A stretch of 46,644 nucleotides of DNA, from the NCBI GenBank assembly GCA_013166835.1, contig JABLTI010000018.1:1-46644 (forward strand), written 5' to 3'. Both the position numbers and the translations under genes were made by a program. A model generated the notes under the pieces. The model had not been told where the DNA came from, searched no databases, and saw only the letters and a list, made by a program, of their open reading frames with translations. This stretch comes from Promethearchaeati archaeon (lineage in GTDB: Archaea; Asgardarchaeota; Heimdallarchaeia; JABLTI01). Shown here piece by piece: positions 33,077-42,385 of this stretch (positions are counted from its first letter, which is position 1; every line of letters begins with the position of its first letter).

Positions 33077-34438
33077 TTGGCTGTAAACAGTGTTTTACTG
33101 AAAGTTCGAATAAAATTATTCATTTCAGGAATTTTATTCTTCTTATTGAATTTCTTTCATATAGCAATAGCAAGTACTTCCAAGATAAATTTTGAAGATA
33201 AAGGATTCTTCGAATTTATTAAGTTCTTTTCAAGTTTTGAAAGATGGAGGATTTTATTTGCTCTTGGATTATTTATTTTTCAGATTATTTTTTCATATTT
33301 TATAATGCTTAGAAAATTTAGAAAAGCTGAGCTTGCACGAATTGATGAAACAGGATTAGTCGGAAATAATTATGAAAAAATTCTAAAAAACTTAAGGATC
33401 AATCCTCAAGAAATTTACAAGTGGGTACATGAACAAGCTGAAGCTCACAATATTAAATCTATAAAACGAATCTACTTAACAGATACTAGTATTCCAAATG
33501 CAATGACTTTAGATGTCGTTCCTTTGCCTTTTATTAGAAGCAGCTGGATTGTCTTAGACGCGAATGTTCTCGAAATCTTGGATGAACGTGAAACAAAAGC
33601 AGTTATAGCTCATGAATTAGGACATGTGAAGCGTTTAGATGGAATTGTTAACATCTTTAGATATGGAATAAATTTCTATGCTTTCCTAGCATACTTGATT
33701 ATACTATTAGAAATGATTCGATTAATTATCGCTGATATTCCTGTTGTTGCTCTGAATATTCTCATAAGGGTAGGATTTCTTTTGCTACTTATCATAGTAA
33801 TATGGGTATTTACTCTTCTAAATCGACTACTTCTAAATTATTCCCGAAGGCAATCAGAGTTAATGGCTGACTATTATGCTGCTCAAAGAATTGGCAGAAA
33901 TCATATCATAAATGCTCTCGTTTTATTAGGTCAAAGATTAGATGTTATCTCTGCTTTTGGAACAGAATTTAGATTTCTGCAAGGATTAAAGGATTTGCCA
34001 CCAGAAGAATTATCAAAAGAAATCTCTCGAGAAAAAGCTGTTCACATCTATGTGCAACAAAGATTGAAAAACTTGAAAGAGGAACTCTATGTTCCATTAA
34101 CAGATGAACAAATTAAGGATCTAACAGTAAAAGCTAGTAAAAAACTACTATCTTTAAGAGAAGAGCAACTTGAAACAGGATTAATGAAGGATAGGAAAAT
34201 AGCTTCTGAGCTAAGTAAATTAACAATTGATTGGTTTCTCATTGATAAGGACAAAGACCTCTACCTTAAAGATGAAGAAATAGATAATTTAGTAAAAGAG
34301 ATTATTGGAAATCCCAATAAAGAATTATTCGAACATGATTTATATCCAAGAAGAGCCCTATTGGTTAGAGATCATCCTTCAATGAAAGACCGGATAATTT
34401 TCCTATATTATGCTTTTCCAAAGGATACTTCTTCTTAG
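33077..34438 (+). CDS. M48 family membrane metalloprotease (HtpX-like)
   Basis: Integral-membrane zinc protease expected to clear damaged membrane proteins. The zinc motif HELGH is at residues 179-183 and the third ligand in ELMADYYAA (about 262). Two membrane helices precede the catalytic site (about 14-31 and 55-75) and two sit between its halves (about 193-213 and 222-245), the HtpX/Ste24 layout. A C-terminal extension of about 150 residues with charged helices (about 300-430) is unusual compared with compact HtpX of about 290 residues. TTG start behind GAGGGA. Confidence 0.88.
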   Translation: MAVNSVLLKVRIKLFISGILFFLLNFFHIAIASTSKINFEDKGFFEFIKFFSSFERWRILFALGLFIFQIIFSYFIMLRKFRKAELARIDETGLVGNNYEKILKNLRINPQEIYKWVHEQAEAHNIKSIKRIYLTDTSIPNAMTLDVVPLPFIRSSWIVLDANVLEILDERETKAVIAHELGHVKRLDGIVNIFRYGINFYAFLAYLIILLEMIRLIIADIPVVALNILIRVGFLLLLIIVIWVFTLLNRLLLNYSRRQSELMADYYAAQRIGRNHIINALVLLGQRLDVISAFGTEFRFLQGLKDLPPEELSKEISREKAVHIYVQQRLKNLKEELYVPLTDEQIKDLTVKASKKLLSLREEQLETGLMKDRKIASELSKLTIDWFLIDKDKDLYLKDEEIDNLVKEIIGNPNKELFEHDLYPRRALLVRDHPSMKDRIIFLYYAFPKDTSS

Positions 34439-34560
34439 TGTTTTTTTCTTGGAATACTTTCAGTTTACTCTTTACATTTTCATTAAATATTATCTACTGG
34501 ATATTTAGTTTGGGATTAATGACTTGAAAGCAAGAGATGCTTTTTTGGAAGTTAATTAAA

Positions 34561-34827
34561 ATGGCTAGCAAAACGCAACAGAAAAGCTTTGAATTATCAG
34601 AGGTTTCCCTTAAAACTGTAAAGGAAATAGATACTTATTGTACTGATTGCCTATATGATTGGTGTTCGAAAAGGAATAAAGTGATTTTTTGCACAATGAA
34701 ATCCAAGGGATTATTTGAGTGTAGATCCTGCATATTGAAAATGCTAGGAACATATGAGAGAGAATATGTTGGTTCAAGCACTAAACCATTGAGAAACACA
34801 AAAGATCAGATTTTGACAACCAACTAA
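34561..34827 (+). CDS. Small Cys-rich, probably zinc-binding protein
   Basis: An 88-residue protein with six cysteines in a compact centre: CTDC, a third Cys five residues on, then two more ending in CRSC (about residues 27-60). This could form one or two zinc sites. Basic and without membrane segments. ATG 34537 is in frame, but GGAAGT is 9 bases before ATG 34561, giving the start MASKTQQKSF. It is followed by the longin-like candidate after 130 bases on the same strand. Function unknown. Confidence 0.65.
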   Translation: MASKTQQKSFELSEVSLKTVKEIDTYCTDCLYDWCSKRNKVIFCTMKSKGLFECRSCILKMLGTYEREYVGSSTKPLRNTKDQILTTN

Positions 34828-34957
34828 TTCTCTTTGTTCATATGCAATTTTATTTCAATCATAATTTTTTTCACCGACAAAACTTTTTGCCGTTTTCCAA
34901 ATGGTTTTAAAATTGGCTCCCACAATAAACTAAGAGAATTATTCGCGGAGATCACCC

Positions 34958-35383
34958 TTGGAAATATCTGTTCAGCTTTACTATTGGCACGAAGTAATGG
35001 GACCCTTGCTATTGTACTCAAATGGTCTATTGGAAATAAGTGAAGAAGATTTAATGATGCTCTTCAGTACTATTGAGCCTTATTCTTGTACACCAGAATC
35101 ATCAATCTTAGGACCAAAGTACTACAACAAACAAATTGTAATGACTTATAATAGGAGTATTTGTGATCCTGATGCCAATGATGAACGATTAAGACTTATG
35201 GGAACTGATGTTTGGTGTTTAATCTCTTGTAAAGAAGAATTCGAGCTAGTTTTGTTGAGTATAATAGAGATTGTAAAAATAATTCTCGATATTGAATTTG
35301 AATCAATAGAAGAAATTAGTCAACTAGATGCTGCATTAGGTGAGAGAGCAACTCAAGCAATAAAAGCTGTTTATTCCAGATAG
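34958..35383 (+). CDS. Small alpha/beta protein, possible longin/roadblock-like fold
   Basis: 141 residues starting with strand EISVQLYYWHEVMGPLLLYS, which resembles the first beta-hairpin of longin or roadblock proteins ('d..GP.ll'). A helix, further strands (IVMTYNRS, VWCLISCKEEFELVLLS) and two C-terminal helices follow. This order fits a profilin-like small domain, but the resemblance is weak and I mark it as inference. Such domains partner small GTPases, and two GTPases lie within 13 kb, though not adjacent. TTG start behind GGAG 8 bases upstream. Confidence 0.65.
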   Translation: MEISVQLYYWHEVMGPLLLYSNGLLEISEEDLMMLFSTIEPYSCTPESSILGPKYYNKQIVMTYNRSICDPDANDERLRLMGTDVWCLISCKEEFELVLLSIIEIVKIILDIEFESIEEISQLDAALGERATQAIKAVYSR

Positions 35384-35570
35384 TTGTTCAAACTTGATTT
35401 TAACTTGTAACAAGAGTAATCAAAATTAATATAATATTCAAATTTATTTTAATGAATTACAGAAAGATAGTCAATTATATATGAAAATATTTTTGACTTG
35501 AAGTTGCTGATCTTTAATTTCTAAAGTTAAGAAGAATAATGATCAGTAAATAATTCAAAAGAAATCTTTA

Positions 35571-37019
35571 TTGAAAGATTCGGTGAGAAATTTGTTTGAT
35601 ATACTTCGATATGGACTTGATGTTGGCGAAAAACTTGGTGCTGACAATATCGAAGCACGTTATGATGATTTACAGCTACGAACACTAGTCAAAGAAAACC
35701 AAAAAATCAAAGAAACTAATATTAATCGACGTAGTGGACTCGGTGTTACTGCTTATTACAAAGGTGTTTCTGGATTTTCTTATACTGCAAATCTAGAGAA
35801 AAAAGCTGTAAAAGAATGTGTTGAAAGTGCATTCGGTATTGCAAAAGCATCCTCAAGTATAGCCAAACTAAAACTTGATATTGAGAAAAGAGAAAAACTG
35901 TCCAAGGTTCATGATCTAAAATTACCGGTGAAAAAACATCCTAAGGATTTTGATCTAGGGTACAAAATAGATTTAATGAATCGCATTGAAACAGCTGCTT
36001 TGGCTGATGTTGATTGGATTAAATCTTCAATGGCATTATATGGTGAATTTTACGGTAGTAAATACTTTATGAATTCGGACGGTGATGAAATATCTTGGGA
36101 ACCTTTAGTAATTGATTTAAGAGTAAGACTAACAGCTCCTGCAACAACTGGCGATTCACTTGTAAGAGGTGTAAATGGTCTTGGTGGATCTAAAGGGTTA
36201 GAACTTTTTGACAAAAAAGAAAATACCCCTGAATTCTTGGGTAAGAAAACTCTAGAGTGGGCGAAAGAGCAAAGAGATGCAAAAGCTGCCCCAGCAGGCA
36301 AATTTAGAGCTTTATGTGATCATCGTCTAAGTGGTGTCTTAGCACATGAATCCTTTGGACATTGCACTGAAGCTGATGCAGTTCTTACAAATAGTTCTGT
36401 TCTCAAAGGACAACTCGGTAAAAAAATCGGTACAGATATTGTTACTATTTATGATGAAGGAACCCCCGATCAGCAATACAATGGATTCTGGTTGCCTTTT
36501 GATGACGAAGGCACACCCACTACAAAAACCGTTCTTGTTGAAAATGGTTTTTTGAAAGGATATCTTCACAATCGAGCTACTGCAAAATACTTGAATGGCG
36601 ATCTCACAGGGAATGCGAGAGCAATACACTATCGCTTTAATCCGATACCAAGAATGAAAAACACTTACTTCAAACCTGGAGATCTTACTGAGGAAGAAGC
36701 AATTGAACAACTCAAAGAAGGAATTTATGCTATACAAACTTCAGGTGGACAAGTTAATCCCTCTCAAGGTACATTCCTGTTTAAAGCTGTTCGAGGATAC
36801 TGGGTTGAAAATGGTGAAATTAAATATCCCATTAAGGATGTTACAATAAAAGGGGAACTACTAGCCCTTTTGAATAATGTTGAAGGATTAACCAATGAAC
36901 TTCAGATAAGTTCTGGTTATTTTGGTGGTTGTGGAAAAGATCAACAATTTCCATTACCAACTGGTCTTGGATCTCCAATGATTCTATTCTCAGAAGCAAT
37001 GTTTGGAGGAGAACAATAA
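35571..37019 (+). CDS. tldD: TldD family metalloprotease subunit
   Basis: TldD is the catalytic half of the TldD/TldE protease that degrades unfolded peptides. The zinc motif HESFGH lies at residues 259-264, followed by TEAD as in other TldD proteins. The C-terminal ISSGYFGGCGKDQQFPLPTG is the family's conserved end. Length (482) is typical. The stop codon directly abuts the ATG of the TldE gene, so the two are surely cotranscribed and probably translationally coupled. TTG 35571 has no clear ribosome site; GTG 35583 is an alternative. Confidence 0.93.
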   Translation: MKDSVRNLFDILRYGLDVGEKLGADNIEARYDDLQLRTLVKENQKIKETNINRRSGLGVTAYYKGVSGFSYTANLEKKAVKECVESAFGIAKASSSIAKLKLDIEKREKLSKVHDLKLPVKKHPKDFDLGYKIDLMNRIETAALADVDWIKSSMALYGEFYGSKYFMNSDGDEISWEPLVIDLRVRLTAPATTGDSLVRGVNGLGGSKGLELFDKKENTPEFLGKKTLEWAKEQRDAKAAPAGKFRALCDHRLSGVLAHESFGHCTEADAVLTNSSVLKGQLGKKIGTDIVTIYDEGTPDQQYNGFWLPFDDEGTPTTKTVLVENGFLKGYLHNRATAKYLNGDLTGNARAIHYRFNPIPRMKNTYFKPGDLTEEEAIEQLKEGIYAIQTSGGQVNPSQGTFLFKAVRGYWVENGEIKYPIKDVTIKGELLALLNNVEGLTNELQISSGYFGGCGKDQQFPLPTGLGSPMILFSEAMFGGEQ

Positions 37020-38381
37020 ATGAGCTTTGATACATTAAAAGATGATTTATTATTTTTGACAGATGCTGGTTTGAAATATGCTAAAAGCAAAGGTGCAGAA
37101 CAAACAGAGATCTTTGTTAGTAGTCAAAAATCAATCAACGTAATAAATCAATCAGGTATGATTAATGCTATAGATGGACGAAATGAAGGTATTGGTGTAC
37201 GAATTGCCCAAGGTAAGAGGCTTGGTTTTGCTGCAATGAGTAGTTTAACAGAAAAAGCATTACAGTATGCAATAGATGAAGCTTTAAGCGTTGCGAAATC
37301 GGTTAAACAAGATAATGAAGGATTCGAAAAATTTGCTGATAAAATGAAACCAGCAAAAGATGGAATTATTGATCCTAAAATCGTTTCTTTATCTACTGAG
37401 GATATAGTAAATAATACAAGTAAATCCTTTACAACCTCAAAAGAATTTGATTCAAGAATTATTTCAGCGACTGCTCGAACAACCTCGACATATGGAGGAT
37501 ATGCTATAGCTAATTCTGAAGGGACTATTGGCTCAACAAGCTACACTGCTTATATCATGGTTAATTTTGTAACTGCAATGGAAGGACAACAACGCAAAAG
37601 TGCTTTTGATTTCTCAGTAACACGAAATGTTCCTGAAAACAAAAACATTGGCAAAAATTGCTCAGAAAAAGCTATAAAACTCCTTGATTCAAAACCACTT
37701 GGTTTTACAGGTGTTCTACCAACAGTATGGAATCCAATTGTTATGTCAAGTTATTGGCAAACATCTCTAGCAAATTCAGTTAATGGTCGACAAGTCGTTG
37801 AAAAAAATAGCTACTTCATGGATAAACTTGGTGATAAAGTAGGCATTCAAGATTTAACAATAACCGACGATGGTCAATTGCCAGAAGGTTTGAATACCTC
37901 AGAGATTGACTTCGAAGGCGTTCCAAGACAAACCACAAATATCATTGAAAAAGGCGTTCTACGCTCTTTCTTGTATGATAGTTATTATGGACGAATAGGC
38001 AAAGCAAAAAGTACTGGAAATGCAAATCGAGGTCAAGATTACGAAAGCACACCTGGTATATCACCAACAACAATCGTCATTCAACCTGGAACAAAAAGCT
38101 TTGAAGAAATAATTTCTGGAATTGATAAAGGTGTTTACATCATGGATTCAGTCATGGGTATGATACATTCAAATGTAATCTCGGGAGATTTTTCAGTTGT
38201 AGCAACTTCTGCTTACTTAATTGAGAACGGTGAAATCACACATCCATTGAATCCTATCACAGTCGCAGGTAACTTTTACAAAAGCTACCAAAACATCCGA
38301 AACATTGGTTCTGATTCGAAACTACTTCCTGCTGTGAAGACACCAACAATTGCATTCGATGGTTTTACTGTTAATGGATGA
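37020..38381 (+). CDS. pmbA: TldE/PmbA subunit
   Basis: TldE (PmbA) is the non-catalytic partner of TldD, with the same fold but without the HExxxH zinc site; none is seen here. Recognisable segments are GRNEGIGVRIAQGKRLGFA, LPTVWNPIVMSSY, ENGVLRS-like KGVLRSFLYDSYYG and GISPTTIVIQPG. The ATG begins at the base after the tldD stop, with GGAGG about 10 bases upstream inside tldD. A strong terminator follows, so tldD-pmbA looks like a two-gene operon. Confidence 0.93.
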   Translation: MSFDTLKDDLLFLTDAGLKYAKSKGAEQTEIFVSSQKSINVINQSGMINAIDGRNEGIGVRIAQGKRLGFAAMSSLTEKALQYAIDEALSVAKSVKQDNEGFEKFADKMKPAKDGIIDPKIVSLSTEDIVNNTSKSFTTSKEFDSRIISATARTTSTYGGYAIANSEGTIGSTSYTAYIMVNFVTAMEGQQRKSAFDFSVTRNVPENKNIGKNCSEKAIKLLDSKPLGFTGVLPTVWNPIVMSSYWQTSLANSVNGRQVVEKNSYFMDKLGDKVGIQDLTITDDGQLPEGLNTSEIDFEGVPRQTTNIIEKGVLRSFLYDSYYGRIGKAKSTGNANRGQDYESTPGISPTTIVIQPGTKSFEEIISGIDKGVYIMDSVMGMIHSNVISGDFSVVATSAYLIENGEITHPLNPITVAGNFYKSYQNIRNIGSDSKLLPAVKTPTIAFDGFTVNG

Positions 38382-38387
38382 TAAACT

Positions 38388-38414
38388 AACCTCGGTTACA
38401 CTGAGGTTTTTTCT
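38388..38414 (+). terminator. Intrinsic-type terminator after tldD-pmbA
   Basis: AACCTC/GAGGTT form a stem with a 9-base loop, running directly into TTTTTTCTTATTTTTTT, seven bases after the pmbA stop. Confidence 0.7.
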
Positions 38415-38640
38415 TATTTTTTTATAGTATATCTTTGTATTTAGGACATTTTTTCTGATTTTTTTTTCAAGTTTTCTAAGCAAAAAGGGTAGATATTAAT
38501 GAAATAGAAATATTCTTCATAGAATTCATTTTCTCGATAAACCCAAATTAAATTCTTTTGATCCCACAAATTTATTTTCTCTTAAATACAATAAAACTAC
38601 ATTTTAAGTAAATAGTAGTTTTTGAAAAAATAGAAAAAAA

Positions 38641-39474
38641 CTAAAAGTCATCTCGTAAGCTTAATTTCTCGAGTAGATTTTTATGATCAGTTATGTATTT
38701 CAAAATTAAATCTTGGAGATTATGAATATCAGTATGTAATTCCCTAATTTCTAGCTTTAAATGATTGATTTCTAATTCGAATCTTCTCAAACGTTTTTCA
38801 ACAATACTCTCAAGTGCTTTATCTTTAACATCTGCTTTTGAAGGTAGAAATTCAGGTTCTTTAGGCTTAGATGGAGCTTTTATCATAAGCTTATCTTTAA
38901 CTTCCTTTGCAAGATCCGCAATAATTGGTGACTCTTTACTATAAGCAACAAGTAATTCATAAGTTAGTTTTTTGAAAAGTGAATCAATATTCTCACCAGT
39001 CAATGCACTAGTAGAGATATGTAATATATTGTGACCCATCTCTTTTGATAACTCTTGTTGTATTTTTTTCAAAAGACCATCATTTGATTTCTTCTGGTCT
39101 TTTAAATCAATTTTATTGCCAACAATAACGAATGTTTCTAATGTTCCATCATTATTCTTTTTGGCTTCCCTGATCCATTTTGGTATATTTCTCAAAGTAT
39201 TATTGTCAGTTATATCATAAACAAGAATTGCTGCTTGAACTCCGGAGTAGAAAGAAGCTCTAACTTTATCGAATTTTTGTTGTCCTGCCAAATCAAAAAT
39301 CTGATATTGTACGGAAAGATCCTTTGATATTTTCAATCTTTTAGTAGCAAAATCGGCTCCTATAGTGTATATATATTCTTTAATTGTTGTTTCTCCCAAG
39401 TATTTTCTTCGAATACTTGTTTTCCCAACAGCTGGATCTCCAATGATGACTAATTTAAATATCAATTTTACCAT
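38641..39474 (-). CDS. Rab/Ras-like small GTPase with C-terminal coiled-coil extension
   Basis: The G domain (about residues 1-180) is complete: G1 GDPAVGKTS, G2 threonine in YTIGADF, G3 DLAGQQKF, G4 NKID and G5 TSALTGEN. The IGADF-x-K and DLAGQ patterns are Rab/Ras-like rather than Arf-like. The DxxGQ Gln is retained, so hydrolysis is likely. About 95 further residues follow, with a helix of heptad character near the end (about 225-265). No cysteine prenylation box is present. ATG with two overlapping ribosome sites. It is the last gene of a leftward cluster, 28 bases after a coiled-coil gene that could be its partner. Confidence 0.93.
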   Translation of the reverse strand: MVKLIFKLVIIGDPAVGKTSIRRKYLGETTIKEYIYTIGADFATKRLKISKDLSVQYQIFDLAGQQKFDKVRASFYSGVQAAILVYDITDNNTLRNIPKWIREAKKNNDGTLETFVIVGNKIDLKDQKKSNDGLLKKIQQELSKEMGHNILHISTSALTGENIDSLFKKLTYELLVAYSKESPIIADLAKEVKDKLMIKAPSKPKEPEFLPSKADVKDKALESIVEKRLRRFELEINHLKLEIRELHTDIHNLQDLILKYITDHKNLLEKLSLRDDF

Positions 39475-39502
39475 TTAATCCTCACCTAAACATGAGCTAC
39501 AT

Positions 39503-40291
39503 TTATCCTTGCAATAAACCCTTTATTTCTTTGATCTTCTGATCTTTTTTCTCTATTTCTTTTTGTAGATGAACTATGTAATCACTTTGTTCTTTTAATT
39601 TATCATTTTGTTGTTTTAGTTTTTCACTTACTTCTTTTAGCAATCTCGTTCTTTCATCAACTTCGTGTTTAAGATCTTCAATATGTTTATTCAAATTTAA
39701 TAGCTCAACAGATTCAGATTGTGTTTCAACTACAGGAGTAGCAACTGTATCTGTTCCACTTAAAGATAATTTGCTCTTTAAAATTTGGATTTGATCTTCT
39801 AATTCTTTAATTGTGTCTGCCTTTTCATCAAGTTCCTTTTGCTTATACATGATTTTATCCTGAAAGCTTTTCCCTAGCATCTGTTGTACTTCTATATTTT
39901 CCTTTTCTCTTTTACCAGTTATAGATCGTAGTCTTTGAAAGTCTCTATCTCGAATTGATAATTCTTGTTCTAAATTTCCCCTTTCCAAGTCGAATGCTTT
40001 GAGTTTTGAATCTAGTTCATTTAATCTATACACTAAAGCTTCTGTTGATTTTGGATCTAATTCCTCAACATGATTTCCTTGAAGATTTTTCGTTAATGCT
40101 TTGTACCATATGAACAGAACATCTTGAATCAAAGGATGCATATTTTGCCAATTTGTAACTACTATTACCCAAAAATATGATCCAGGAATATCGGGATCAA
40201 TTCTTTCTGAAGGTGGATTTACGCTTTCTGGATTACGCCTTTTATATTCATCCAAGGTATCCCATAAAGTCGATCTTTGAGCAGAATTCAT
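39503..40291 (-). CDS. Coiled-coil protein, possible GTPase partner
   Basis: Residues 1-85 look globular, with an aromatic-rich segment SYFWVIVVTNWQNMHPLIQDV. The rest (about 95-262) is almost all coiled coil, with long Glu/Lys/Leu heptads broken once near a Thr/Val-rich hinge (about 180-195). No membrane segment. The ATG follows GGTGA. It precedes the Rab-like GTPase by 28 bases on the same strand, so the two are probably cotranscribed; binding to that GTPase, which itself ends in a coiled coil, is an inference from context. Confidence 0.75.
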   Translation of the reverse strand: MNSAQRSTLWDTLDEYKRRNPESVNPPSERIDPDIPGSYFWVIVVTNWQNMHPLIQDVLFIWYKALTKNLQGNHVEELDPKSTEALVYRLNELDSKLKAFDLERGNLEQELSIRDRDFQRLRSITGKREKENIEVQQMLGKSFQDKIMYKQKELDEKADTIKELEDQIQILKSKLSLSGTDTVATPVVETQSESVELLNLNKHIEDLKHEVDERTRLLKEVSEKLKQQNDKLKEQSDYIVHLQKEIEKKDQKIKEIKGLLQG

Positions 40292-40381
40292 AAAATCACC
40301 GGTTCTCGAACTCAGTATTTTAGTTATAGCGGGATGTAGTCTTTAAACATTATTAATAGTGTAAAACTCGACACAAAAAAC

Positions 40382-41152
40382 CTAAATTTTCAAATTAAAA
40401 ATCTTAATAGCATTATTGGTAGTTACGTTAGCAACTTCGTTTTCGGGAAGTTCTTTTATTTTTGCAATCTCTTTGACAGCATAAATTACATTTGCAGGTT
40501 CATTTCTTTTCTTTTCGGGGAATGGTGAAAGATAAGGAGAATCAGTTTCTGTTATTAGATTTTCTAAGGGAACAGTTTCTGCTAATCTTCTGTATTTCTT
40601 CCTGTTCGTAACAGCTGTTGGTATGGAAATGTAATATCCTCGGTCTACACACTCTAAAGCTGTCTCGACATCACCTGAGAAACTATGCATAATTACAGGA
40701 GTTTCTGCAATGGATAAGATATCAACTGAATCCTTCTCAGCATCTCTGCTATGAACGGTTAATGGTAAATTTAACTTGTTTGCTAACTTGATAAATCGCT
40801 TGAATATCTCATGTTGCTTGGTTCTTAGAATTTGTTTTTTCACCCAATAATAATCTAAACCAACTTCACCAATACCAACTATCTCTTCTTTTTCAGCATG
40901 TTCTTTTATATTGACAATCACACTTTCAATATCTATTTCATGATAATTAGCAGGCGGAGCTCCAAGGGTAACAAAAATTTTCTCTGAATACCTTTTATGA
41001 AACCGAATTGATTGTAAATAATCATCAATATATACTGGAGAATCAATTAATGCAACAACATTGTTTTCCTGTACATGTTGAAGAATGGTATTGAGTTTTA
41101 ATCCTCTTTTCAAGGTATGATTTAAGTGACAATGGGTATCAATTGCTTTCAA
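40382..41152 (-). CDS. TatD family metal-dependent hydrolase (DNase-like)
   Basis: Metal-dependent nuclease of the amidohydrolase superfamily. Ligand motifs are in place: DTHCHLNH at residues 5-12, GEVGLDYYW (catalytic Glu), TVHSRDAEKDSV, MHSFSGDVETAL and ETDSPYLSPFP with the last Asp. Length of 256 is typical. TTG start behind GGAGAG. TatD enzymes act in DNA repair or in degradation during cell death. The downstream neighbours (coiled-coil protein and GTPase) are unrelated in function. Confidence 0.92.
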   Translation of the reverse strand: MKAIDTHCHLNHTLKRGLKLNTILQHVQENNVVALIDSPVYIDDYLQSIRFHKRYSEKIFVTLGAPPANYHEIDIESVIVNIKEHAEKEEIVGIGEVGLDYYWVKKQILRTKQHEIFKRFIKLANKLNLPLTVHSRDAEKDSVDILSIAETPVIMHSFSGDVETALECVDRGYYISIPTAVTNRKKYRRLAETVPLENLITETDSPYLSPFPEKKRNEPANVIYAVKEIAKIKELPENEVANVTTNNAIKIFNLKI

Positions 41153-41174
41153 TAGTATCTCTCCTTTTTCACAT

Positions 41175-42185
41175 TTACACTAATCCTAGCTTCTCTTTAT
41201 CTTCCAATAACATAAGAACACCAAACCATGTTTTCTTGAATCCTAATTTTTCATAAAGATTTATGGCTGGTAGGTTTTCATGATCAACACCAAGAACTAT
41301 TTCTTTGATACCTTGCATTTTCATCTGAATAATATAATTTGTAATCAAACTCTGAGCAATCTTTAATTTTCTAAATTTAGGAATAACCCCTATCTCTAAG
41401 ATCATTCCTTTATTTCTTGATGTCGCGGTCATTAATCCCGCACATAATTCTTTCTTATATTTCGCGACAATACATTGAATACTAAAACCAATGTCTTCAA
41501 CAGTTTTTTTTGTTCTTTCAAGAAAATGTTTTGTAATTTCTGGATTATCAAGATGTTCTATTGTATGTAATTTATCCAGAGAGATTCCATATGAAGAACT
41601 AATAGCTTTTACTAATTCAGGACTTACCTTTTGACTTGATTTTGTTTTTAATCCCTTCAAAACAACTTCATTTTCTATATTGATATGCTCGAGAATACAA
41701 TTCATTTCTAATCTATCTGATTTTTTTCTGAATCCGATTTTCTCATAAAATTTCTGATAAAGACTGATCTCTCTTTTATCCATTGACCAACATTCAGTCC
41801 AGCAATCTGAAAACCCTTTAGCAAATGCTTGTTGAAAGCCTTCTTTAACTAATAGTTTACCAATCCCTTTCCGTTGAAATTTCGGTAAAATAAGAGGGAA
41901 ATGACTTAGAATTTTTATTGCATCAGGAACCCAATATTCATCAAAACGAATTATTCCAATTGGTTTATCTGAAATATAGGCAATTAGAAATAGCTCGGCA
42001 TCTGATTTTGTATTAATATCTTGAGTTATAGAAATCGAAACATCAAGTTCTGAAATATTTTGTTCTTTAAAATAACGTGCCATCCATTGACAATTATTCA
42101 TACCCTTGATGAATATATTAGCCCAATCTGCTGCATGAGCTGGGGTTGCATTTTCAAAGAATATCTCTTCTGGATTAATTTTCAA
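41175..42185 (-). CDS. Protein with two GNAT acetyltransferase domains
   Basis: Two GNAT domains in tandem. The first (about residues 12-165) has PKFQRKGIGKLLVKEGFQQAF as acetyl-CoA loop; the second (about 175-330) has PKFRKLKIAQSLITNYIIQM, followed by DHENLPAINLYEKLGFKKTW. The second loop has KLKIA where Q/R-x-x-G-x-G/A is usual, so it may bind acetyl-CoA poorly. The arrangement resembles mycothiol synthase-type tandem GNATs, but the substrate is unknown. TTG start behind GAGGA. 22 bases precede the TatD gene start, so the two are likely cotranscribed. Confidence 0.85.
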   Translation of the reverse strand: MKINPEEIFFENATPAHAADWANIFIKGMNNCQWMARYFKEQNISELDVSISITQDINTKSDAELFLIAYISDKPIGIIRFDEYWVPDAIKILSHFPLILPKFQRKGIGKLLVKEGFQQAFAKGFSDCWTECWSMDKREISLYQKFYEKIGFRKKSDRLEMNCILEHINIENEVVLKGLKTKSSQKVSPELVKAISSSYGISLDKLHTIEHLDNPEITKHFLERTKKTVEDIGFSIQCIVAKYKKELCAGLMTATSRNKGMILEIGVIPKFRKLKIAQSLITNYIIQMKMQGIKEIVLGVDHENLPAINLYEKLGFKKTWFGVLMLLEDKEKLGLV

Positions 42186-42300
42186 TTTTCATTGTCCTCT
42201 TATTGCATACAATCATTCATTTTACATCTAAAAAATTATTCCATAAGCAAATAAACTAGTCGTTTAACAACCATGTTTTTTTTTAAAGAATAGTTAAGTC

Positions 42301-42308
42301 TATAAATA
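42301..42308 (+). promoter_or_regulatory. TATA box for the DegT-type aminotransferase gene
   Basis: TATAAATA is a near-consensus archaeal TATA box, 78 bases before the ATG, predicting a leader of about 50 bases. Upstream sequence is only weakly BRE-like. Confidence 0.5.
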
Positions 42309-42385
42309 GAACTAGTTAAAATTTCTAAGAGAATTTGTATATTGCTAGTTAAAACAAATTACTACACGATGAGGTATTATTTTCA

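Noticed and set aside
42174..42193. Five-codon ATG frame overlapping the start of the tandem GNAT gene
   Set aside because: It could be a leader peptide, but it is too short and lacks its own ribosome site, so a coincidence is more likely.
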